From positions 310,001 to 374,000 of the forward strand of contig JAKMXF010000022.1 in the NCBI GenBank assembly GCA_024704765.1: DNA of 64,000 nt. The letters run 5' to 3'. The notes below the pieces were generated by a model. The model did no database searches, was not told where the DNA came from, and saw only the letters and a program-made list of their open reading frames with translations. The translations under genes were made by a program, and so were the position numbers. Below are positions 45,165 through 55,180 of the stretch, one piece after another (positions within the stretch are counted from its first letter, which is position 1; each line of letters starts with the position of its first letter). The DNA comes from Oopsacas minuta (taxonomy: Eukaryota > Porifera > Hexactinellida > Lyssacinosida > Leucopsacidae).

Positions 45165-48100
45165 ATGAAAAGTTCCTTCTTGTTTTGTACTGTTCCAGTT
45201 ATCTTTGTAATATTACCAGCAACTGGTTTGCTCTTGTTTACCAGTGGATTCTTCCTAACTAGAGTTGCAATAGAAGAGAAAAGTAATAGATCAGTACCTT
45301 ACTTATCCAATTATCCTGAAACAGATGAAATTAATTTCGAAGAATTTACCCGTTTCAACCGTGTAGTAATACTTGTCATCGATGCTCTAAGATATGATTT
45401 TGTTAAACGTATCACAAGAGATGAGCTTGCTATAGATGCTGAATTCAAGCCTTATCACAATCACATGAGAACTATTACTAATCTTATTGACAATTACCCA
45501 CGACAGGCTAAACTATACAAGTATGTTAAATTATAATTGCCTAACATAAATTGTATGCTTAGCGTTTTACCTATGCAATTTGATAGGTAAGCGCTAAGTT
45601 GTATTACCTATCAAATTGCTTACCTAAGCGCGCTGAAGAGAAATGGCACAAATCACACCAGATTTTCATTTTTTGCAAATAACACTTTTCATTATTGAGT
45701 AAGCTATGATGTAGTGTTGACTAATGCATCCTAGATTTCTTGCTGATCCTCCAACCAATACAATGCAACGTATCAAAGGCCTTACAACTGGAAGCCTTCC
45801 TACTTTTGTTGATCAGACAAGTAACTTCAATTCTCCTAAAATTACAGAAGATAGTATCATACATCAAATATATAGGTCAGGAAGAAAATCTTTGTTCGTT
45901 GGAGACGATACATGGATAGATTTATTTCCAGGTATATTATTGATTATTTTTGTGTTACAAAACTTAGATAATCATAATTTTTCCGATCAAATTATTTTAG
46001 ATACATTCGCTGAAACTTATCCTTACCCCAGCTTTAACGTGAGAGATCTGCATACAGTAGATGCTGGAGTTATAAAACATCTGCCTCCTTTCTTAGAGCG
46101 TGGAGACTGGAGTCTGTTAATTGGACATTTTCTAGGCGTAGATCATGTTGGTCATATATATGGACCTGATCATTCTAGTATGAAGAATAAATTAACGCAA
46201 CTTGATGGTGTTATCAAGTGAGTAGGGTTTCTAGCTATCTATTGCATGAATACAAATTATATCCAACGGATAGCCAACTTTAGAATGAAAGTTCAATGCT
46301 TTTATTTATGTAACGTATATCAGTTCTGTAGTTAACCAGATATCTGATGACACCCTACTGGTTGTACTAGGAGATCATGGTATGACTGAGACAGGCGATC
46401 ATGGAGGAGATACTTCTGATGAGACTGATGCAGCTCTTTTCCTCTACTCTCCTAATCCCATATTCCCCCTATTAATGCCTTCCCCTATTCTAAATTCTCC
46501 AATAATATCAGATTCTGTCTCTCAGAAGAATATTGTACCAACTATCTCTCTTCTGCTCGGGCTACCTATCCCTTACTCGAATTTAGGAGCTCTAATTCCA
46601 GAACTTTTTCTAAATAAAGAAAATCCTCTCTCTTCTCTTTCATTTCTTTCCAGAGCAATGTTAACAAACTGTCTCCAGTTATGGAGATGTCTGACTCACT
46701 ACTCACTTCTAACTTCTGATATCTCTTCTTACGATATGGAGATTTTACGTATTAAAATTGATTCAATTACTTCTTCGCATCAATCTTCTAATTTCTATGA
46801 AATTAATAATTTAATAGCTTTCATTGAGAAATGTACTGAATTCTTGAATCATTCAGAGAAGATTTGTCAGTCTGTTTGGGCTAGATTCCGTATTGAAAGG
46901 ATGTCAATAGGTTTTAGTATATTGATATTTACAGCTCTCCTTCAATATTACATCACTACCAATCTATATCAACATGATAATATATATCTAGGAGATAAGA
47001 TATTACTCTATGCTTCAATCTCTTACGTAATCTTAGGATTATTATTATTAATGTCAACAGAGTTGACTTATTCTATAAAGATCATCATGGTATCGTCCTG
47101 TATGGTTAGTATGTCTTTTATAATTTATCGTATAATAACTTCACGCTATCTCATTTATTTCAGAGAATCTGTTAATCTTTTCTCTATCTCTTCTCTTGTA
47201 TTTTCGATCATCTCTCCTATTAGTTTATTCTCTAATAGCTTCATAATCAGAGAGGATAGTCGAATAGAATTTATGTTACAAACTTATAATTTGATTTTGC
47301 TCTTCAAATCTCTATCAATTTGGTATACTCAATCCAGAGATAAATCTCATATTATAACATCACTATTCAATCCCTGCTTACTACTGAGTTTGATGTCATT
47401 AACTAGACTATTCCATGCTTGTAGACCTGAACAGTTACCCTGCGACTCTTCCATATTCTCACTTCATCTCCTTAACCTTGCAGAGAAGTCATTCATCTCT
47501 GCATTCTTGAGGATATTACTTTCTATAATACTTCTTATTATAACAGTTGATCTGCTCTCCTGGAAGTATCAGATTTCTAATTACAAATGTTACTCAATTT
47601 CCCTTACCTCACTTTATGTTCTAATAATAATATTTTGGCTAACTAAGCTCCTCCCAGAACCTCCTATACATTCTTCTTTAATCAGTTATTATTACACTTT
47701 CTCTCCCCGTATCGTTTATCTAATTGCTATTTTCCTAATCTGCATTTCTACATGGAATTTATCTAAACATAACACTGATTTCTCTATCCACTATTCGTCC
47801 TTATGTTTGGTAGTTTGGTTGCTATCCTGTCTGCTAGTAGGAGATGGAATGACTTCTTCTCTGGCTCTTCTCTTACTCTATCAAGGTATTCTTTCAAAAG
47901 TAGTCTCTTGTAAGTTTAATTGAATATAGTAGATGTCGGTTATATGAACATATTGATTATAAGAACACGTATTGCTACGTACTCCTAAGGGCGTTCTTGT
48001 AACCGACATCTACTGTATTAACTTGTTTCCATTCTCATAAATTACATTATTTAATTTTCTGTAAATTGTTGAGTTAAATGAGTTTATTTTATAATTAGAC

Positions 48101-48878
48101 TGCGGATCTCTACCCTTATTCTTCATTTCTCACTATTTCTTTCTCTTATGCTCCCAATTCTATTTCGCTATTGGCCATCAATTTACTGTTCATAGCATCC
48201 GTTATGAAGCAGCTTTCACTGGATTTCACGGGGATTTACCAAGCTTTATTTTGGCTGGCTTTTTAATTGGAATTAATATGTTTGCTCCTTACATTTGTAA
48301 CATTTGCTTCTTACCATTATTCTTATTAACAATTAACAACGAACTCAAGAAGGATACTTCTCTCTTACAAATATCTATGACTACATGGTTACATATACTT
48401 TGTTTTGCAAATATTCAGGTAATTTTAATTGATCCTATAATTAGATTTATTAATACAAGTATAATACTACGAACACGGTTCATACAAAACTCCTGATGAG
48501 ACTTACAAAGTTTGTTTCTCAACATTGTAATTCTTATCAAGAGTTCTCAATAATTACCTGTCAGTATTCCTTACAGACCATTTCCATAGTATCCTATTTC
48601 ACATCTGATTGGGAGTATAAAATTCTAAAATTATTAACACATGATTTATCATATTCCAAGAATAATTATTTTATTCTTGTCAGGTATTGTGTACTTGTGC
48701 AGCTGCTTATATTCACAGACGTCACTTGATGGTTTGGAATGTATTTGCTCCTCGTTTTGTATACGAGTCTGTTATCTATTATGTTTTAGTTGTATCAATT
48801 TTTGTAATATTTTCTATTGTGTATAGAGCCAGTTTACAAATTAATGTCAAAGGAAATTTACTAATTAAACGGCAGTAA
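45165..48878 (+). CDS. PIGO: GPI ethanolamine phosphate transferase 3
   Basis: ER multi-pass enzyme that adds ethanolamine phosphate to the third mannose of the GPI anchor. Exons, all phase-matched: 45165-45520, 45735-45931, 45968-46217, 46324-47909, 48099-48418 and 48684-48878, giving about 967 aa (human 1089). N-terminal membrane anchor, then the alkaline-phosphatase-like luminal domain: VVILVIDALRYDFV (catalytic metal Asp), PPTNTMQRIKGLTTGSLPTF (nucleophile Thr region), IGHFLGVDHVGHIYGPDHSS and LVVLGDHGMTETGDHGG. A long hydrophobic multi-helix region follows, with the PIGO block FAIGHQFTVHSIRYEAAFTG and the terminal HLMVWNVFAPRFVYES. Introns carry a palindromic hairpin (45546-45634) and a MITE (47925-48017). 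Confidence 0.93.
45546..45634. repeat. Nested inverted repeats in PIGO intron 1
   Basis: GCAATTTGATAGGTAA at 45575-45590 is the exact reverse complement of 45604-45619 (16-bp arms, 13-nt loop). Overlapping it, CTTAGCGTTTTACCTAT pairs imperfectly with ATAGGTAAGCGCTAAG, and TTACCTAAGCGCGC follows. The alternating arms could fold in two exclusive ways. Likely a small palindromic MITE. Confidence 0.75.
47925..48017. mobile_element. 93-bp MITE with 18-bp TIRs, PIGO intron
   Basis: TATAGTAGATGTCGGTTA at 47925-47942 pairs with TAACCGACATCTACTGTA at 48000-48017, 17 of 18 matching. Inner flanks tgaacat...gttct extend the inversion partly. Outer dinucleotides are TA, as with mariner-type insertion. 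Lies wholly within intron 47910-48098 of PIGO. Confidence 0.8.
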
Positions 48879-48951
48879 AATTGTATATTTATTATGGAAT
48901 GTTTTATTCAAACTTTTCTTTCGATTTATCATTTTTCATAATATTAGCTTA

Positions 48952-49719
48952 ATGCTCCTTGAGTATGCAAATAGCGATATACCTTGGTTGTACATATCAT
49001 TCAGCACTCTATGCTGGACAACATTGTACTTTATTATATACGGATTGATTCATAAACCTGAACATAGCGTACGAATTGTCACTGTATGTCACGCTCTCTC
49101 TAGTATGTGTCTGTGCTTCTATATCTGTGTGATCAAGAGTCCATTTCCTCTCTTTCCATGGGGTGTCGGTCAACAAAATACATGGTGGCATGATCTAGGG
49201 ATGACTTATAGTTTAGGATATTTTCTGTTTGACCTCACTTGGTCACTGTACATGCAATCTGAAAAGCAAATTATGTTAGCTCATCACGTGGTTTCCATAT
49301 TCGGATTTTTTACTACTCTCAGAATTGGAGTTTCAGGTTGTGAAATTCTAGCTACTACAGGAGGCGCTGAAGTTTCCAATCCATTCTTACAGCTGCGTTG
49401 GCTCCTCCAACACGAACAGAGACTTGACACAGAATTTGGTAAATTTGTAGAACACATGTTCTTATTGGTCTGGTTTGTGGTTAGGATGGGTATTGGTACT
49501 GTCCTCTATATTGTAGTAGTATTGTCCAGTCAACCACCTTTAATTATAAAGTTTGGTGCTAATTGTATGTTCACGGTTAGTTGTGCATTTACCTACGGTA
49601 TTATTCAGTACTACAGGAAGAGGTTTGGAAATATATTTCTTTTACCAAGATACTTTCTAAAAGAACTTCCTACTTTTGTCAGAACTCGTTGGAAGAGTTT
49701 TCACTTCAAACTTATTTGA
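48952..49719 (+). CDS. TLCD5: TLC-domain membrane protein TLCD5 (TMEM136)
   Basis: Intronless 255-aa protein with about six hydrophobic helices and the TRAM-LAG1-CLN8 (TLC) pattern: HDLGMTYSLGYFLFDLTWSL, the AHHVVSIFGFF His-His core, and GCEILATTGGAEVSNPFLQL followed by RWLL, typical of TMEM136/TLCD5. TLC proteins act in sphingolipid or phospholipid metabolism or sensing; the reaction for this subfamily is not established. Starts 74 bp after the PIGO stop on the same strand. Confidence 0.8.
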   Translation: MLLEYANSDIPWLYISFSTLCWTTLYFIIYGLIHKPEHSVRIVTVCHALSSMCLCFYICVIKSPFPLFPWGVGQQNTWWHDLGMTYSLGYFLFDLTWSLYMQSEKQIMLAHHVVSIFGFFTTLRIGVSGCEILATTGGAEVSNPFLQLRWLLQHEQRLDTEFGKFVEHMFLLVWFVVRMGIGTVLYIVVVLSSQPPLIIKFGANCMFTVSCAFTYGIIQYYRKRFGNIFLLPRYFLKELPTFVRTRWKSFHFKLI

Positions 49720-49974
49720 ATACGATAGTCGTGTTTACATTTTTACATCTAATTGTTAGAATTCGAGGTGAATATTTATTTCGTTTCTGGCCTTATTTAT
49801 TTCGTACTTTATTTATTACTTTTACAATTCTTGTACTGTTGTATTGATTAATTCATATTCACATTAATTAAATAGGTTTTTCAAATTCACACATTCAGTA
49901 CTTTCTTTGCTTAATACTTTTAATATGTAATCCTTAGAAATATTTTAAAATAATATCAGCCTCAAATTTCTACA

Positions 49975-51438
49975 ATGACAGAATCTACTAAACAAGAAAC
50001 AGTGAGTGTATTCAAAGCTCTTATGGGCGACGCAGCGAATAAACAATGCTTTGAATGCGGAGGAAAGAACCCAACTTGGGCCTCAGTAACTTACGGAGTT
50101 TTTCTCTGCATAGATTGTTCTGCAGTTCACCGCTCACTCGGTGTACACATAAGTTACATTAAATCAACACAGTTAGATCGCTGGACTTGGGACCGATTGA
50201 GATTGATGCAGGCTGGTGGCAATGCCAAAGCTAATGTATTCTTTCGCGAACACGGGATGTTACAAAATCAGGATATGAAGAAGAAATACCAGAGCAGAGC
50301 AGCAGAAATATATCGTAACAAATTAGCTGCTGAAGCTGCACAACCCAGAGAAGGAGCTAGTATGGGAACTGAAACACCAACTTCACCAGCTGAAGTTGAC
50401 TTTTTCGCTTCACAGTTGGATAATGCTACACCAGACACATCTTCTAATCAGCCTAGTGGCACACAAGAACCTGCTGTACAGACTGTAACTGCAATAAAGC
50501 CAACCTCACAAACTGGATATAGCTCTTCTATGATTGGTAAGAGAACTCCAGGAAAGAAAGGGAAAGGATTGGGAGGTCAGAAAATACGAGCTAATTTCTC
50601 AGATCTGGAGGATCAAGCCGCCACTCTAGAGTCTGCAAAAGAACGATCTGACAAAGTTATAACCTCAAAGCAAGAAATAGATCTATCTGAAGTATCCAAA
50701 GAATTCAATTCTAAGATCAAATTAGACTCACATAAAGCATCACAAGCAGAAAGATTAGGAATGGGAATAGGAATCGTAACTAACAGCACTGTTACATCTA
50801 AACCTGTATCCAGTTCCAAACAACAGCATTCTTCACATGGACATTCTATCTCTAATAATATGTCTTCAGTACACCAGATAACTCCATCATCAGGAATATC
50901 TCATCAACTCTACTCTTCTCCTCATGAAGATGAATCTTTCTTCTCAAACTATGGGATTACAAGCTACAGAGAGAACACAGATTTACCTACATATTCAAGT
51001 TCTCTTTCAAGCTATGAAAACATTGATAACAACTCTGGACTTGAGTTAGGAAAACATTCTATGTTCTCTTCTGAGAAGCCGAAACCTAAAGAGATAATAG
51101 AGCCAGTTATAAAACCACAAACGAAAAGTTATCAACCTCGAAGCAAACCTGTCCAAGTAAATGAGAATGAATGGAAAGAACAATACAAAGATGCGAATGC
51201 TATATCATCAGAAATGCTGTTTGGAAACAGGGATTCTAACGAGGATCAAACATCCGAATCTGGAGTTCAAAAGTTCAGGGGTTCAAATGCTATTTCTAGT
51301 GATGACTACTTTAACAAGCCTAAGCCACAGGAGAGCGAATCAATTGACATGTATCAAATCAAGGAGGGTATTTCAATGGTATCCACCAAGCTATCCTCTG
51401 TTGCCACCAACATGTACAAGAAAATGCAAACTATGTGA
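49975..51438 (+). CDS. ARFGAP2: ADP-ribosylation factor GTPase-activating protein 2/3
   Basis: Intronless 487-aa ArfGAP that stimulates GTP hydrolysis by Arf1 on COPI-coated Golgi membranes. Zinc finger [20 protein letters not shown] then CIDC (C-x2-C-x16-C-x2-C), followed by the catalytic-Arg block [17 protein letters not shown]. Middle: the basic-Gly motif [17 protein letters not shown] and the IRANFSDLE region. The C-terminus has repeated AISSEMLFG / AISSDDYF motifs and an amphipathic end ([20 protein letters not shown]), diagnostic of ARFGAP2/3 rather than ARFGAP1. ARFGAP2 and ARFGAP3 are later paralogs. Confidence 0.94.
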   Translation: MTESTKQETVSVFKALMGDAANKQCFECGGKNPTWASVTYGVFLCIDCSAVHRSLGVHISYIKSTQLDRWTWDRLRLMQAGGNAKANVFFREHGMLQNQDMKKKYQSRAAEIYRNKLAAEAAQPREGASMGTETPTSPAEVDFFASQLDNATPDTSSNQPSGTQEPAVQTVTAIKPTSQTGYSSSMIGKRTPGKKGKGLGGQKIRANFSDLEDQAATLESAKERSDKVITSKQEIDLSEVSKEFNSKIKLDSHKASQAERLGMGIGIVTNSTVTSKPVSSSKQQHSSHGHSISNNMSSVHQITPSSGISHQLYSSPHEDESFFSNYGITSYRENTDLPTYSSSLSSYENIDNNSGLELGKHSMFSSEKPKPKEIIEPVIKPQTKSYQPRSKPVQVNENEWKEQYKDANAISSEMLFGNRDSNEDQTSESGVQKFRGSNAISSDDYFNKPKPQESESIDMYQIKEGISMVSTKLSSVATNMYKKMQTM

Positions 51439-51704
51439 TACATTTATTTCTAGCTTCATAGACCAACTAATAGTATAAATTTGTGACATTACATACTACT
51501 GACTACAGCTGTAATATTCTCCTCCCTCGCTAGTTTGCATTAAAATATAATTCTTATTCAAATTAGTTGTATTGTATTATTATAGGACTCAGTGTACTTT
51601 ATTATATTCAATCCATTTTTGTTTAATTTTGTTTTGATGGCTAATGATTAGTTTATTTGCTACGTATTTTGATTAGTTATTTTGTTTTATTCGGTAATCA
51701 TACA

Positions 51705-53097
51705 ATGGCTGGTATACTCTTTGAGGATATATTTCATGTCAAAGACTTGGACCGTGATGGGAAGAAGTTTGAAAGAGGTTTGTGCAGTGATTTGTGACGT
51801 GTTTCTTGTAATAATACTTTTAAATTCTATATTTTCTTGGCCAGATTGGTTTTACTCGTTGATTATGCAATCAATTCTTAGATGTATTCTAAATTGTTAT
51901 CACACAATTTGCCTTTAAGTAACCTTAAATTTCTAATTAATATTATTCGTGACCACGATACACATAAACAAGCGAAAAGCAGTCAAATACATTTCCTCCC
52001 ATTTCATATATCCTTTCAGGTGCTATTTTATTGGATGTTATCAATACATTTGTATTATGCTTCTAGTCATCTTGTTTTGGGGAGAAATGAACATTTAATG
52101 GTCATAACTAGCATATGTAAAAATGACTGGAATTTCCACTAGACTTATTGTACAGTAGACACTTAGCAACATTTGGTGAACTGTAATGAGTTTAACAGTT
52201 TGTGGATAACTGTAGAAATAAAATATCAAATTTCTTCTTAGCATACTAATTCTAATTCCAATCAAATCCAAACAATAATTGGATTCGATAAGTCAGAATA
52301 GGCAAAATTCCAAAAAACCATTTGTAATTAATATTACTCTGATATATCATTATACTCTGATATATCATTATACTCTGATATATCATTATACTCTGATATG
52401 TCATTATACTCTGATATGTCATTATACTCTGATATGTCATTATACTCTGATATGTCATTATACTCTGATATATCATTATACTCTGATATGTCATTATACT
52501 CTGATATGTCATTATACTCTGATATGTCATTATACTCTGATATTAGAAATTATGATTAATATCTTATACCTGTCTCTTATACACATCTCTTTTCAGATTA
52601 ACTGATCATTTTTAAAGTTTCTAGACTTTTTTGCGAGAGTGAGTCTTTCAAAATGGATTTAATATTGGATGTAAACACACAACTCTATCCAGTCGAAATA
52701 GGAGAGAAATTCCGTTTGTTGTTAGCTTCCACACTCAATGAAGATGGAACAGCTGATGATTATGATTATCAACCTGGAGCAAGTAATGCGCCTTCAAGAG
52801 CTGACCACTTTGAATACGTTATGTATGGAAAAGTATACAGACTTGAAAGTGAGGCTGGATCTTCTGAATCGAGCACATTGTCAGTTTGTAAAAGTTTTGT
52901 GAATATTTAGCATAAATCATAAAATAAAATTTTTAAAATATAAAACTACTCTGGCTCGCTTATAATTATTTGTATTTAGATCTGCTTTTGTATCCTATGG
53001 AGGACTGTTAATGAAAATTCACGGAGATGCTAACAATTTGCATGCAATTCAACCAGATACATACATCTATCTTCTCATGAAAAGATTAACTTATTAA
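51705..53097 (+). CDS. POLR2H: RNA polymerase I/II/III subunit RPABC3 (RPB8)
   Basis: Shared subunit of all three nuclear RNA polymerases. Three exons: 51705-51777 ([20 protein letters not shown] then KFER), 52618-52879 ([20 protein letters not shown] ... [12 protein letters not shown]) and 52980-53097 ([20 protein letters not shown] ... YLLMKRLTY). Phases match and the product is 150 aa, identical in length to human. The first exon is easily missed because it is only 73 bp and lies 840 bp upstream. Intron 1 contains an 18-bp tandem repeat and an exact Tn5 mosaic end (listed separately). Confidence 0.95.
52335..52543. repeat. 18-bp tandem repeat in POLR2H intron 1
   Basis: About 11 copies of the unit CTCTGATATATCATTATA plus a partial one. 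The only variable base is A/G in GATATAT versus GATATGT: copies 1-3 and 8 have A, copies 4-7 and 9-11 have G. Because 18 is a multiple of 3, both strands stay open and give false hexapeptide-repeat frames. Confidence 0.95.
52570..52588. other. Exact 19-bp Tn5 mosaic end (Nextera adapter) sequence
   Basis: CTGTCTCTTATACACATCT is the complete Tn5 mosaic-end sequence used in Nextera tagmentation adapters. A chance 19-bp identity in 64 kb is negligible, so this is most likely residual adapter retained at an assembly join, just after a tandem repeat and about 30 bp before POLR2H exon 2. No second adapter half follows it. Confidence 0.85.
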
Positions 53098-53322
53098 TGA
53101 ATTATATAATATTATTATTTCATTTGTATTAGCACTTTGTTGACATGATAGTGTTTAATTGGAGGCATGACAGCTTTTTAGATTCGCTGATCTGAGTCTA
53201 AATAACCTTTAACGTTCGTATATTTGTTCCAATATGATTTTAAATGTATAAATAAATTAAAGACCGTGAACTCGGCTTAATTGCGTTATTCCAGGAACAA
53301 ACTCGTGATTGCCCATTCGGGA
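53098..53322. other. POLR2H 3' flank
   Basis: AT-rich downstream sequence with no gene; merges into the MITE beginning at 53323. Confidence 0.5.
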
Positions 53323-53604
53323 TACAGTACATCCTCGCTAATCCGAACAACACTGTTCCCATTGCAAAATATTTCGTTCGGATTAGCGAAATGCATAGAA
53401 ACAATACTATAGGGTACATTTTTTCAAAAGTTGTATAAACAATGAAAAGGCTGCCAACTTGTGTAATATACAAATATGTATTTGTTCACAGTATTATTGC
53501 ACGTAATTATTTATCTTTGAATACTCTAAAACATTTTCTTAAGTTGTATAATATTTCGAACCTGTTCGGATTAACGAGGTTTGGATTAGCGAAGGTCTAC
53601 TGTA
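53323..53604. mobile_element. 282-bp MITE with pogo-like ends
   Basis: Starts TACAGTACATCCTCGCTAAT followed by CCGAAC and ends GGATTAGCGAAGGTCTACTGTA, an imperfect inverted repeat of about 25 bp. Further internal copies of ttcggattagcgaa and gttcggattaacgagg show nested inverted repeats. Short frames on both strands are not coding. Related to the elements at 11508, 18411, 47925 and 61011; the only one of the five outside an intron. Confidence 0.75.
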
Positions 53605-53967
53605 ATGCAAACATTTTGATTAATCGAACACTCACTATTATCAAACCGAACTTGTCTCTGAACGAACGCAACGAGTATGTGAAATCATTTTATTAGAAAT
53701 TTTATCAATGCAAGAGTTAAGCATTCATCTTTCCAACTATACGTGGAAATTAGCTAAATACTGAACATTCGCAGTTTCGGACAGCAATCGCAAGATTTCA
53801 AGCTCTTTGGGAACTAATATAACTTGCTCATTATCATTCTCAATACTTTTAATGAACATCACTCTGCTTACAATAAGTCATGCATAATAATTATTCAACA
53901 TAACCTCTATTCTAAATATATATACACACTGTTATAATACACATCATTAGCCTGTTGAATTGGCTTG
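53605..53967. other. Intergenic, nothing recognised
   Basis: AT-rich spacer, probably the 3' UTR of the minus-strand Ig-fold gene. Confidence 0.5.
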
Positions 53968-54612
53968 CTAATGAGGCTCCCTTATCTCAGTTGGAATTGA
54001 CTGTAGTGTCTGTCCAAATAGGTCTTTAATTTTCACGTAGAAGATGCCATAATTGAAATCCTGTACTTCTTCAATTATCAGTTTTGAGCTCGTTTGTCCG
54101 TGTATTGGACGATCGTAGTCATCCATGTGATACCACTGAAATTTAGGTGCAACTCCTTCAACTGTTACGCTAAGCTCAGCTCTCTTACTTATGCCCGCAC
54201 TTACAGGAACTGGTTGACATATTATATTGAATATTGGCAGGTCATAAAACGGTTCTATCCTCTTTACCAATTTGTAAGGAGATTGTATGACCCTCTTCTC
54301 CTTCCATAGTCCTGCCTCAGCTGTTATCATTTCTCCAAGATTGTTCCTCACTTCCACACGATACTCACCAAAAGAAGCATTTGTTATCTTGTTAATTTCC
54401 AAGAAAGGACGGTATTCTTGCATCAATTGCCCTGAGGGATTATACCATCTATACCTGATAGACCCCGCCCCTGCAACTGCCAATGTGAATATAGCGTAAC
54501 CTCCTTCAATGTTGAACTGATTTTCTGGTTTTCTTACCCATTGTAAAGTTGTCTCAGGTTCTTTATAAAGTACTGGTATGTATCCTAACCGTGAGTGAGT
54601 TTTTGAGTACAT
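53968..54612 (-). CDS. Small protein with two Ig-like folds, no signal peptide
   Basis: Intronless 214-aa protein on the minus strand. Two Ig-like units: about residues 18-105 (IRYRWYNPSGQLMQ ... LEINKITNASFGEYRVEVRN) and 120-214 (PKFQWYHMDDYDRP ... LIIEEVQDFNYGIFYVKIKD). Each has the core Trp of strand C (RW/QW) and the Tyr-corner (GEYRV, GIFYV), but not the canonical Cys pair; only one Cys is present in the second unit. No signal peptide or transmembrane segment, so a cytoplasmic Ig protein (I-set-like) is likely. No family could be named. Confidence 0.6.
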   Translation of the reverse strand: MYSKTHSRLGYIPVLYKEPETTLQWVRKPENQFNIEGGYAIFTLAVAGAGSIRYRWYNPSGQLMQEYRPFLEINKITNASFGEYRVEVRNNLGEMITAEAGLWKEKRVIQSPYKLVKRIEPFYDLPIFNIICQPVPVSAGISKRAELSVTVEGVAPKFQWYHMDDYDRPIHGQTSSKLIIEEVQDFNYGIFYVKIKDLFGQTLQSIPTEIREPH

Positions 54613-54940
54613 GCTGCTGTTTTCCTATGTGTTCAGAAGTGTATTTATTCAATTAATTTATTCTTGTATATATAGTAATGCTCTATGATAGAATTTGCAC
54701 GTTGTATATACTCTGGAGTCCGAGAACTACCCAACAATTATACCTTTCGAATATGGTTTATGAAATGAAACTGAATTGATTCATCCTATCCGCACGAGTT
54801 CTCTGCTGCTGGTAGTTAATAATTATAAGTGATCTACTTATAATTATACTTCAAATTGAAAGTGTCCAGAATATTATCTGATAATTATTTCTAATTAATT
54901 ATTGTTTTGAAGTAATTAGCTACAATTAACTGAGGTTATA
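54613..54940. promoter_or_regulatory. Shared 328-bp head-to-head promoter region
   Basis: The starts of the minus-strand Ig-fold gene and the plus-strand BBLN-like gene are 328 bp apart, so the two promoters are adjacent or shared. No specific motif is claimed. Confidence 0.4.
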
Positions 54941-55180
54941 ATGAGTGAATCAGGTAAGTTACCACCAAACGGTTCTCATCCCGATGAAAAGTCAGATGAA
55001 TTTTCTCAACTCAATGCTGAATTAGAACAGCTAGATAATGCTCTCTCAAAATTAGAAGATAATAGCAATGCTTTCAACGCAAATGCCATGTCTTTGTTAC
55101 TAGAAATAAAACAACTACGAGAAGAGAGTCAGTTAGAACAAGCTACTCCTGCAAAAGACACAGAGTCTAAATCAAAATAG
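54941..55180 (+). CDS. BBLN: Bublin-like coiled-coil protein (UPF0184/C9orf16)
   Basis: 79-aa protein. An acidic/Ser N-terminus is followed by a single amphipathic coiled coil (FSQLNAELEQLDNALSKLED then LLLEIKQLREE), matching the length (about 80 aa) and layout of BBLN, which has INSMLDQINSCLDHLEEKND in the same place. In worms the homolog shapes intermediate filaments. Short coiled coils give weak homology, so the name is tentative. Confidence 0.6.
   Translation: MSESGKLPPNGSHPDEKSDEFSQLNAELEQLDNALSKLEDNSNAFNANAMSLLLEIKQLREESQLEQATPAKDTESKSK

Noticed and set aside
52335-52543. Possible CRISPR-like array
   Set aside because: Units are contiguous 18-bp repeats with no unique spacers, in a eukaryotic intron.
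52252-52605. Open frames on both strands coding hexapeptide repeats (YHYTLI / MTYQSI)
   Set aside because: Produced by the 18-bp tandem DNA repeat in POLR2H intron 1; no start context, no other support.
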